A stretch of 64,000 nt of DNA from Leptothoe spongobia TAU-MAC 1115 (lineage in GTDB: Bacteria > Cyanobacteriota > Cyanobacteriia > Phormidesmidales > Phormidesmidaceae). Shown in pieces: positions 10,316 to 17,334 of the stretch; position 1 is the stretch's first letter; every line of letters begins with the position of its first letter. The position numbers and the translations under genes are program-made. Location of the stretch: NCBI RefSeq assembly GCF_018739885.1, contig NZ_JADOES010000007.1, forward strand, positions 62,001-126,000, written 5' to 3'. The notes under the pieces are model-generated. The model saw nothing but the letters and a program-made list of their open reading frames with translations. It had not been told where the DNA came from and did not search any database.

Positions 10316-10724
10316 CTTTAGTCTCTATTGTGTATCAAAAGATTAACTTTTGCACCCCCTCAAAAAATTAACTAGAAATCAAGGGTTTCAGCTCCTGATT
10401 GTTTCTGATTTATCAAGCTAACGTCCAGATAACGTCCACCACCAAAAGCATCATTCACGACCATTCCGGCATCGATGGTCTATCAATGAAGTGGGTATAA
10501 TGATTAGCTACCGTGCTCCCTGAGTCACCAGCACCTGTGTCGCCTATGGCAGGCTCAGCCCTAACCTCAACCGTAGCTGGATGATGAGGCCTGTAGGGGA
10601 CTTCGGCCAGCTCACAGACAGGTTTCTAGTAATGGCGTGCGAACTATACTGAACTTGAATACCCTCAAAACGTTTGCCGGTGTAGTGCTCAGTTACAATT
10701 CCAGCCCTAGGAATATCGCCTAAA

Positions 10725-11285
10725 ATGACCGTCCAAATTCTGCGAAAAAAATTCACGGTAGGACAGTATCACCAGATGATCGAATCTGGCATTTTGACTG
10801 ATCGGGATCATGTGGAACTTATTCAGGGAGAGATTATTGAAATGTCGCCCGTTGGCAGACGCCACGCTGCTTGTGTAGACAGGCTTAATGAGCTATTAGT
10901 CTTAAAACTATTCCGCAAAGCGTTGATTCGAGTACAAAGTCCCATTCTCCTGAGTGATAACTCCGAACCACAGCCAGATATCTCTATCTTGCAACGACGA
11001 GAAGATTTTTATAATGCAGGGCATCCCACACCTGCTGATATTTTTGTGCTGGTAGAAGTATCCGATAGCACCATTGACTTTGATCGAAACGTGAAAGTCC
11101 CTATATATGCCCAGGAACAGATTCCTGAGATTTGGCTGGTTGACCTAAACGATACCCAGATTGAACGCTATTGCCAGCCCATGAATAAGACCTACCAACA
11201 ACTCCAAATTTTTAATCTAGGAGAGAGGCTTAACTTTCAAGCATTTCCTGAGATTTCTATAGAGGTAAATCAAGTCTTTGGATAG
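10725..11285 (+). CDS. Uma2 family putative endonuclease
   Basis: 186 residues of the Uma2 (PF05685) family, which is greatly expanded in cyanobacteria and has a restriction-endonuclease-like core. Visible signatures are [35 protein letters not shown] in shortened form (…[14 protein letters not shown]), PQPDISIL (the PD of PD-(D/E)xK), and [24 protein letters not shown] with ExS in place of Ex[10 protein letters not shown] is the conserved strand after the active site. Length and order are normal. Substrate and physiological role of this family are largely unknown. The gene stands alone, with an octamer repeat directly after its stop. Confidence 0.8.
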   Translation: MTVQILRKKFTVGQYHQMIESGILTDRDHVELIQGEIIEMSPVGRRHAACVDRLNELLVLKLFRKALIRVQSPILLSDNSEPQPDISILQRREDFYNAGHPTPADIFVLVEVSDSTIDFDRNVKVPIYAQEQIPEIWLVDLNDTQIERYCQPMNKTYQQLQIFNLGERLNFQAFPEISIEVNQVFG

Positions 11286-11303
11286 AACAAATGAGTTATC
11301 TCC

Positions 11304-11369
11304 AGATGGGTGGATGGGGGTGAGGGTAGATGGGTGGATGGATGGATGGATGGATGGATGGGTGGATGT
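11304..11369. repeat. ATGG/GGGTGGAT tandem repeat
   Basis: G-rich array of GATGGGTGGATG and five consecutive GATG/ATGG tetramers, just after the Uma2 gene. It contains four G3+ tracts separated by 3-5 nt, a canonical G-quadruplex pattern. The same octamer family fills gaps in the cas region downstream. Confidence 0.8.
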
Positions 11370-11448
11370 GATTTTCCTATGCCCTTATCCAATCAGCATT
11401 ACACTCTCAAAGCTGAGTATTTGTTGCTACACAGCTCTTATATTCCCC

Positions 11449-12294
11449 TCAATCTTGAGACTCATAATGTTGCAAGGTTAGCTCTAAGTCCTTTTTAAAT
11501 TGTTTACGCACGTTATTGGGTGAAATAATCAGACAGTCTGGACCATAGCGACGGACTTCTCGAATAAACCAAAACGTATTGGCAACTTTACGAACAATCC
11601 GACGGTGATCATCAAATGTTTCGTCTGCCACATCTTCTTTTCTGGGCTCGTAAGCATAAATTAATCCTTTCAGTAGGTGAAATTCTACCGAGATGTAATC
11701 AAAGTTGCCTCGCCAATGGCCATCAATGGGAAAGATGTTTTGAATGCGATCCAACCGTAAAGTGCGATTGTGCTCAATGCCCGGAAAGTCAGTACTATCT
11801 GCTGTTTCCTCACACCATATTTGTAAGTACAGACGCTTTTCGTATGGTTCGATCTTAGCGTGACGAACGGTAAATTCGTGCATATTCCCATTGGGTCTGC
11901 CATATATGAGGTGAAAGGACTGGTGTTCATCGATAAACTTATCGACTTGAATCCGCCAGGCTTCCATCGGTTGGCTAACTTGCTGTAGCAAGGACTGACG
12001 CAGAGGTGCTTCTAAATCACCATGACTCAACAAAAGTGTAATTACACTTTTGGCTTCATTTATTTTTCCTTCATCTACTAAGGCCTTTACTGCTACCACC
12101 AAAGCCTTTGTTTGTTCACTGTTTAAGCTCATTTTAGGGCCTAGGGCCAAATCACCCCGAGCTATTGCAGTTATAAGAGCTGAGGGGCTTGGTTTTGTAC
12201 CCCAGTGATAGTTTAACTGGTCCGCAAGGCGATCTAGCTGATCGCGCGTACCGGGGGGAATGGATAAGGTTAATGATTCTTTTTTTCTGGGCAT
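11449..12294 (-). CDS. WYL-domain transcriptional regulator of the CRISPR locus
   Basis: About 281 residues. The N-terminal ribbon-helix-like segment ([27 protein letters not shown]) is followed by a helical middle. From about residue 130 a WYL-like beta barrel follows ([44 protein letters not shown]-type C-terminal WYL extension). WYL proteins bind nucleic-acid ligands and often control CRISPR or other defence genes; one was reported to repress the I-D locus of Synechocystis. I take the ATG at 12294 over an in-frame TTG at 12312. The gene diverges from the small gene at 12430, and a perfect palindrome lies at its start, suggesting autoregulation. Confidence 0.75.
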   Translation of the reverse strand: MPRKKESLTLSIPPGTRDQLDRLADQLNYHWGTKPSPSALITAIARGDLALGPKMSLNSEQTKALVVAVKALVDEGKINEAKSVITLLLSHGDLEAPLRQSLLQQVSQPMEAWRIQVDKFIDEHQSFHLIYGRPNGNMHEFTVRHAKIEPYEKRLYLQIWCEETADSTDFPGIEHNRTLRLDRIQNIFPIDGHWRGNFDYISVEFHLLKGLIYAYEPRKEDVADETFDDHRRIVRKVANTFWFIREVRRYGPDCLIISPNNVRKQFKKDLELTLQHYESQD

Positions 12295-12310
12295 TTTTTG
12301 AGGAATTGGC

Positions 12311-12328
12311 AATTTGCAATTGCAAATT
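12311..12328. promoter_or_regulatory. Perfect 18-bp palindrome, putative WYL/HTH operator
   Basis: AATTTGCAATTGCAAATT is identical to its reverse complement and lies just upstream of the WYL start codon. Related imperfect sites occur at 12383-12396 (TTTGCGATTGTAAA) and 12351-12360 (CAATTGTAAT) in the same divergent promoter. This fits a dimeric regulator acting on both genes. Confidence 0.55.
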
Positions 12329-12429
12329 TATTTTTTATGTGCCATACTCTCAATTGTAATTTCAAAAAGGCAATATAGGTTGTTTGCGATTGTAAATAAA
12401 CCTCTGATGGAAGTGGAGGATACGCTGCA

Positions 12430-12630
12430 ATGACGAAATTGGAAAAGCTAACGCAGGTTTTAGAGGATGGAGGATGGCATTCCACGGGTGAACTGGTGGA
12501 AAAGGTGGGTCATCGGTTTTCGGCGACAATCCATCAGGCAGTGAAGGATCAAGATTGGCAGGTGGAGAAACGTAGGCATGATGCCAAGACTTTTGAGTAT
12601 CGACTCAGCACTAAAATCAGACAAAATTAA
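12430..12630 (+). CDS. Small winged-helix-like protein
   Basis: 66 residues: LEKLTQVLEDGGWHSTGELVEKVGHRFSATIHQAVKDQ in outline gives three short helices, and the end (WQVEKRRHDAKTFEYRL) gives a beta wing. This is the pattern of a minimal winged helix-turn-helix. It has no sensor or catalytic domain. GGAGG lies about 10 nt before the ATG. It is divergent from the WYL gene across shared palindromic sites and precedes the cas leader, so a role in regulating the locus is plausible. I do not recognise a named family. Confidence 0.6.
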   Translation: MTKLEKLTQVLEDGGWHSTGELVEKVGHRFSATIHQAVKDQDWQVEKRRHDAKTFEYRLSTKIRQN

Positions 12631-12770
12631 AGCCAGAGAAAGCCCTGGCTAGTCCTATCCCTAAGAGGGTTTTGTTGAGGTAAGTATCAATTAGCCTCTT
12701 TCTTAAGTACGTTTCAATCCCTAGGAAATTAAAGGGTTTTAGAGGCCATAGCTTAGTTTAAGCTATCTTG
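12622..12770 (-). ncRNA. Putative crRNA-like regulatory RNA (degenerate repeat-spacer-repeat-terminator)
   Basis: Read on the minus strand. A hairpin (ATAGCTTA arms, 12748-12766) comes first. A degenerate repeat at 12745-12711 keeps CCTC, AAACCC and the exact 3' handle AGGGATTGAAAC of the main array, with about 8 extra nt in its loop. A 30-nt spacer-like segment at 12710-12681 begins GTACTTAAGA. A second degenerate repeat at 12680-12651 keeps CCTC, AAACCCTCT and AGGGAT. A hairpin AGCCAG/CTGGCT with TTAATTTT follows at 12650-12622. This is the layout of CreA/CreR-type guide RNAs known next to type I cas operons. A promoter near 12790 is only weakly visible (TTGAGA on the minus strand). Confidence 0.5.
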
Positions 12771-12793
12771 GCTCTGGGAAAAACGTCTCAATT

Positions 12794-12822
12794 TTAGCCT
12801 CATCTTTAGTACGACATAAAAT
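12794..12822 (+). promoter_or_regulatory. Candidate cas promoter overlapping a crRNA-like target
   Basis: TTAGCC (12794-12799) and TAAAAT (12817-12822) are 17 bp apart, a plausible -35/-10 pair pointing toward the leader gene and cas operon. Between them, on the minus strand, GTC (a PAM allowed by known I-D systems, GTN/GTH) is followed by GTACTAAAGA. That stretch matches the first ten nucleotides of the spacer-like segment at 12710-12681 except at position 6. A further eight bases (GAGGCTAA) match after a one-base gap. Confidence 0.45.
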
Positions 12823-12940
12823 TTTTATGCTATCTTTGAGCGGAACCGAAGGATGGCTCCGCTTCGTATTGACTCGTACCTTTACGTTAGCATGTCCCTC
12901 CTTCGGTCACTTTGTAAATTTTGAATTTCCGGAGGAAATA

Positions 12941-13081
12941 ATGTTTGTCTATGACCCGTATGGTATAGCCCGCGAAATTGCTAAACGCGCAGCTCTCATT
13001 GAACAACTGAACTGGGAGATCGAGGAGCTGCGCCAATCACAGATTTTCGATGTGGAGGACAATACTGATTACACAGATTGA
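12941..13081 (+). CDS. 46-residue leader protein of the cas operon
   Basis: Begins MFVYDPYGIAREIAKRAAL at ATG 12941, preceded by a very strong Shine-Dalgarno GGAGGAAATA. The frame extends further upstream to 12827 but that part lacks a ribosome site and looks non-coding. The middle (IAREIAKRAALIEQLNWEIE) is a single amphipathic helix or short coiled coil, and the tail is acidic (DVEDNTDYTD). It is too small for a catalytic domain and I recognise no family. It precedes cas10d by 78 bp, so it is probably on the cas transcript. It could be a small Cas-binding protein or a regulator of translation. Confidence 0.55.
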   Translation: MFVYDPYGIAREIAKRAALIEQLNWEIEELRQSQIFDVEDNTDYTD

Positions 13082-13104
13082 TTAATTTGACCGACTAACA
13101 AACA

Positions 13105-13125
13105 GCGGGAGTAAATTACTCCCGC
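13105..13125. promoter_or_regulatory. Palindrome between leader gene and cas10d
   Basis: Arms GCGGGAGTAA and TTACTCCCGC are perfect with a 1-nt centre. No T-run follows, so an operator or an mRNA-stabilising/attenuating hairpin is more likely than a full terminator. Confidence 0.5.
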
Positions 13126-13159
13126 CCTGTCCAGTCAAGAACTATGGACACAGCACTGT

Positions 13160-15628
13160 ATGGATACTAACGCCAAAATTTTGTTGAGTGCTCTGGCATC
13201 TGATGTCATACCTTCTTCAAAGGTGACATCCGTTGTGTCAACGCTAACAATGTCTCATGCTAACGAATATGTAGATATCCAAGGAATTGCACGAGCTTTT
13301 CACAATCCAAAGTTACTACGACAGCTTCGTACCAGCAAACATGAAGCTTCAGGATCGTCATACTCTTTGAACATCAATGAAGCATTTGTCACCTATGAAA
13401 CTTATCCAATTGGGCAAACACAGATCCTTTATAAGTCTCCATTTCCAGGAGAACTGCAAGCCCGGCTAGCTATTGAAAGCATAATTGATCGATTCCTAGA
13501 CTATCTACTGAAAGAACATCAGATTGTTGTACTCAATGAGAGTGACCGCCATGTTCAAGTTTTTATACCAGGGCAAACCATACCTGACTTCGAAGAGCAA
13601 TGGGATAAATTTCTAAAAAAAGTTGCCTTCTCAGCATTTGGTGACAGCCGATTACAAATGCCTGGTCTAGTGCAGACTTTTATTATCATGCTCAATGCAG
13701 TTACCCTGTCGGGACGAGGATTTAGTACTCTTGATGTTCCAATTTTAACCAAGGAACAAGCTGAGGTATTGGCTGCCTGGTATTTTGCAGTGATCCAGCA
13801 GGTTGACCGGCGGCAACGTAATCGTCAAAAGCAGATTGATAGTATTCAAGAAGAACTTAAATCTTCAGATTTGAAAGAAAAAGAACGGCAGTCAAAAGAG
13901 AAAGAACTGGATGATAAGGAGGTAATGCAAGCTAAAGAAGCTAAAAAGTACACTGAAAATTTTGAAAAGTCTTTTGCTGGGTTGATCAATAACCAAACCG
14001 AACTATGGAAAGAACTGCACCAGCTAGACACGAAGCTATCAGATAGCAGTTTGCCTAAGAAAGATCAGCGTAAGCTTTACAAACAACGAGATAAAGTTGC
14101 GTCAAAAATCACATTTCCGGAAAAATGGCTACTTGAAAAGCGCTCACTTTTAAAGGAAATAGGATGCCAACCATTTAAGTTTGTCTTCCGTGACCGTGAA
14201 CTTCATAGTGAAAAGTTTCAGAGCATCACCGAAATTGCCAAACGCTTTGATAGGAAAGCAACTGATCAGATAAATTCTACCCGTGGGGATATCTTTACCC
14301 AGTGCATTACTGAAATGTATCGGCTTTTAGAACTGGATGAAAAAGACCTAGATTCGTTGCCACCGCCCCTGCTAGCTAGTAAGCCACCTTTACTAGCTAA
14401 TCGATTAGCGGGAGATGATAGCAAAGAGTTTTGCTACTCTTGCGGGGTTGGTTTAGATCCTAAAAAGGCTAAGTGGCAAGTACTGCGATTTATGTTCGAG
14501 CGACCATCCCAACGTCGACAATCTTCTAACAGAGAAGGAAGACCCCATATCTGCGCATCCTGTTCAGCACTAGCATTCGCATCACCACTCAAGGTTACTG
14601 ACGAAAGTATTATTCTTAGACTATTACCAATCGATCAAGCATCTACGGCATCGATTAAACTCCAAGACTATGTCCGAATGTTGACTAGTAAGGAAGTACA
14701 TCTAAGCGCTGGTAAATATATAGTCTTAACCTCTGACCGAACGAATAAGGGGGACTTGGCAGCCTCCAAACTAGGACAAGTGCAATATGCGCTTGCTAAA
14801 GTTGCCTCAATTTTTCCACAAGAAGTTCTAAAGGACTTTAGATTTAAATTGATTTTACAGGGCAGTGATATTGAACTTCGAAGTCGACATTTACTGTTTA
14901 TCAAAGGCTTGATGGAAAGCTACGGACAATCAATTATCATCGCTGGCAAGGAAATAAACATTAGTTTAGGAGATGCTATTCGCTACATACAACAAGATTT
15001 ACCATATTTGGCAGACTATTCATTGGTGAAAGTTTCCAGTATTTCTAATCACCTGATGATAGAACAAACTCGCTCAATTTACTGGGAAGAACTAAAAGGA
15101 TTTATGGACTCAAATTCAAGACTAACAAAAAGAGCAAAGCTATATCAGGATGTAGCAGCACTGACAGGTCTAACCTACGCATTTGTTGAATCTTTAGAAA
15201 GAGTGGCAGAAAAGTCTTTAGAGCAACAAAAAGATCCTAAATATACCGCAAGAGAAGTTGGCAAGATTATTGAAAAAGCCGACGATGTGACAGCATTTTG
15301 TTACTACGCAACCTTAGGAGGAGAAGAGAAGAAAGATGTCCAGGCAAGACTTTATCATAATTCAAGAAATGATTTCATTTATAATCAGACATTGATATTG
15401 CTGAAAAATCTGGCTATCACTGGACGTGAAGATAAAACTGACCAAGGTGGAAAGTATATTCAGCTTTATGCTGATGATGTAGCTAAAGTCTACATACACT
15501 TCGCTAGCCAAAAAGAATATGAACAAGAGAAAGACTGGAAAGAATTAACTTATAATCTCAAACTTTCTCTTTATACTCGTTTCCCTGAACTAGTACGCAA
15601 ACTAAAATCCACAAGCGAGAAAAACTAA
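13160..15628 (+). CDS. cas10d: Cas10d/Csc3-like large subunit of a type I-D-like effector
   Basis: 822 residues. It is the first gene of a cas10d-csc2-csc1-cas3 operon. The N-terminal ~210 residues are globular. A long charged helical stretch follows (~215-330, rich in EKER/KELDDKE). A zinc ribbon has C425-x2-C428 and C465-x2-C468, and a C-terminal alpha/beta plus helical part follows. The position and zinc ribbon fit Cas10d (Csc3). Typical Cas10d proteins carry an HD nuclease at the N-terminus; I see no HD motif here, while Cas3 has one. No clear GGDD motif is visible. A nine-codon frame (13144-13170) overlaps the start, and no good ribosome site precedes 13160. A divergent Cas8-like large subunit is the main alternative. 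Confidence 0.7.
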   Translation: MDTNAKILLSALASDVIPSSKVTSVVSTLTMSHANEYVDIQGIARAFHNPKLLRQLRTSKHEASGSSYSLNINEAFVTYETYPIGQTQILYKSPFPGELQARLAIESIIDRFLDYLLKEHQIVVLNESDRHVQVFIPGQTIPDFEEQWDKFLKKVAFSAFGDSRLQMPGLVQTFIIMLNAVTLSGRGFSTLDVPILTKEQAEVLAAWYFAVIQQVDRRQRNRQKQIDSIQEELKSSDLKEKERQSKEKELDDKEVMQAKEAKKYTENFEKSFAGLINNQTELWKELHQLDTKLSDSSLPKKDQRKLYKQRDKVASKITFPEKWLLEKRSLLKEIGCQPFKFVFRDRELHSEKFQSITEIAKRFDRKATDQINSTRGDIFTQCITEMYRLLELDEKDLDSLPPPLLASKPPLLANRLAGDDSKEFCYSCGVGLDPKKAKWQVLRFMFERPSQRRQSSNREGRPHICASCSALAFASPLKVTDESIILRLLPIDQASTASIKLQDYVRMLTSKEVHLSAGKYIVLTSDRTNKGDLAASKLGQVQYALAKVASIFPQEVLKDFRFKLILQGSDIELRSRHLLFIKGLMESYGQSIIIAGKEINISLGDAIRYIQQDLPYLADYSLVKVSSISNHLMIEQTRSIYWEELKGFMDSNSRLTKRAKLYQDVAALTGLTYAFVESLERVAEKSLEQQKDPKYTAREVGKIIEKADDVTAFCYYATLGGEEKKDVQARLYHNSRNDFIYNQTLILLKNLAITGREDKTDQGGKYIQLYADDVAKVYIHFASQKEYEQEKDWKELTYNLKLSLYTRFPELVRKLKSTSEKN

Positions 15629-15630
15629 CT

Positions 15631-16503
15631 ATGCCAACTGGACTTCCTAAAACAGACAACAAAAATCCTCGGATGCATTTTGACATTTATGCCATCTTAG
15701 AAGGCTCTCAAGAACTTTATCTCGGGGATGAAGTACAGGTTAACGTAAACCTGGTCGAGATGATAAAACTGGAAACAAAAGACGGGCAAGCCTTAGAGAA
15801 ATGCTATATTTCACCTACCAAACGTCGAGGCGTAGAACGTCGTTGTCTACTATGGGCTCCTGTAAAAAGTGGTGAACTGCTAGGGGATAGCCAAAAATGC
15901 GGTATCCCTAAGACTTGTGCTGAACCAGCATGTCCTATTTGTGGTCCTTATGGTGCCTTAGATCCAGGTAAACGCACTCTAATCGGTCGAGTAACCCATG
16001 GTGGTGGAGTAGCTGTACAAAATTTATATCCTGTCGATAAACAACGGGCAATGCATCCTGCTCGATTAGTCAACCAAAAGGATGAAACTCCTATCCCTTT
16101 CAAACGGCAATATAACCAACCAGGATTGCTATATCCAATTACAAATCACGCTTTAAGTGTTACAGATAAAGAGTTTGCATCTGTCGCTTATGCCTTCCTT
16201 GATTCGTTGGCACGCATTGGTTCCGGCAACCCAAAAGGCGTGGCTTTAGCTGAGTCAACAGACAAAATGCCCTTACTCGTAATCGACCGATATCTTGTCC
16301 CAAGAGGCAAGCGTCCGGTTATTTCACCATCCGTGACCAACCCAGAAGAAGCAATTGAAGACTTCCTCCGTTTGGCACGTTTCTCCGATAGTAATTCAAA
16401 CCATATTGAGAAAACTCACTTTGAACGCTGGATTGGTGATTCAGCCCTTGAAAAACTACAGGATTATTCCAGCCAATTTGTTGACACCGTCTTGCAGGCG
16501 TAA
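15631..16503 (+). CDS. csc2: Cas7d/Csc2, crRNA backbone subunit
   Basis: 290 residues starting 2 nt after the cas10d stop. The start MHFDIYAILEGSQELYLGDE resembles the RAMP-fold N-terminus of Csc2. An internal cysteine cluster (KTCAEPACPICGPYG, ~90-105) is the family's thumb/zinc region, and GRVTHGGGVAVQNLYPVD follows. Csc2 is the I-D Cas7 protein that coats the crRNA in several copies. Its size is a little shorter than many I-D members. The tight spacing to neighbours on both sides indicates one transcript. Confidence 0.8.
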   Translation: MPTGLPKTDNKNPRMHFDIYAILEGSQELYLGDEVQVNVNLVEMIKLETKDGQALEKCYISPTKRRGVERRCLLWAPVKSGELLGDSQKCGIPKTCAEPACPICGPYGALDPGKRTLIGRVTHGGGVAVQNLYPVDKQRAMHPARLVNQKDETPIPFKRQYNQPGLLYPITNHALSVTDKEFASVAYAFLDSLARIGSGNPKGVALAESTDKMPLLVIDRYLVPRGKRPVISPSVTNPEEAIEDFLRLARFSDSNSNHIEKTHFERWIGDSALEKLQDYSSQFVDTVLQA

Positions 16504-16506
16504 CCC

Positions 16507-17334
16507 ATGTACTGCATCAAGCTTACCCTTCAGCCCACGGCAGGGATGACGTTTCGCATATTGCCAGGTTCAATCCTCAATATTGCCACATATCCCTTTG
16601 TTCCTCCCACTACATTATCTGGCTTCTTACGACGGTTGGGTATGTTAAGCGTTGGACTGGAACTACCAGAAACACGTATCAACAAAGAAAAACCGCCAAC
16701 CTACACACTACCCCCTAGGTACACAGCTTTAGGGGCATACCCTACACCAGGTAGCTGGCACGGAGTTCATCGTACCTATCGAAAAGGGATGCGAGAGTTT
16801 AATCACGACTCGTTTTCTAAGATCTATCAGGAAAAAGACAGAGCTAATTTTCAGCTTCATACCTGGGAATATCTGATCGCTGAGGAACTAACGGGCTATG
16901 TTGTGGCAGATACTCCAGAAGGCTTAGAACATTTTCAAGATTTAGAAGCCTATGGCTGCAAATTAGGTAAAGAGGGCTTTGCCTTTGTATCGGGAACCTC
17001 AGATGTTTTGACATTACAGTCCATGAATGTTGCGGCAATACCATCTACAATCCTCCCGATGGAGGCATTATTGCAAAGTAATCCGTTTGTCGGTGGATGC
17101 GACATTTATAACCTTTATCGTTATCAACAGACTGACCAATCTATAACAGAGTCAGACCGAGAGGGTTTTCTTGATACTCAGCCCAGTAGCGTTGAAGGAT
17201 TTGTACCTTTTGTCGCAGGTTATTTCAGCAGTCCTTTAAATAACCCTCCCACATTAGACTATTACACCGATCAGGAAGATATCTACATCCCTGCGGCCCT
17301 TATCGAACTGCTAAGAGGTGAAGTTCATGCCTAA
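16507..17334 (+). CDS. csc1: Cas5d/Csc1, Cascade subunit
   Basis: 275 residues, 3 nt after csc2. The N-terminal RAMP strand-helix MYCIKLTLQPTAGMTFRI and the following PFVPPTTLSGFLRRLG block are typical of Cas5 proteins, in which the hydrophobic PPTTLxGF/L segment is conserved. Csc1 caps the 5' handle of the crRNA and contacts the large subunit in I-D complexes. The 3' end overlaps the start of cas3 by 8 bp (ATGCCTAA), which suggests translational coupling. Confidence 0.78.
   Translation: MYCIKLTLQPTAGMTFRILPGSILNIATYPFVPPTTLSGFLRRLGMLSVGLELPETRINKEKPPTYTLPPRYTALGAYPTPGSWHGVHRTYRKGMREFNHDSFSKIYQEKDRANFQLHTWEYLIAEELTGYVVADTPEGLEHFQDLEAYGCKLGKEGFAFVSGTSDVLTLQSMNVAAIPSTILPMEALLQSNPFVGGCDIYNLYRYQQTDQSITESDREGFLDTQPSSVEGFVPFVAGYFSSPLNNPPTLDYYTDQEDIYIPAALIELLRGEVHA

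Noticed and set aside
10544..10756. A 70-codon minus-strand frame overlapping the Uma2 start
   Set aside because: It overlaps a real gene and has no family features.
12827..12940. Upstream extension of the 46-residue leader gene
   Set aside because: No ribosome site, hairpin-rich DNA, and the strong ribosome site lies before 12941.
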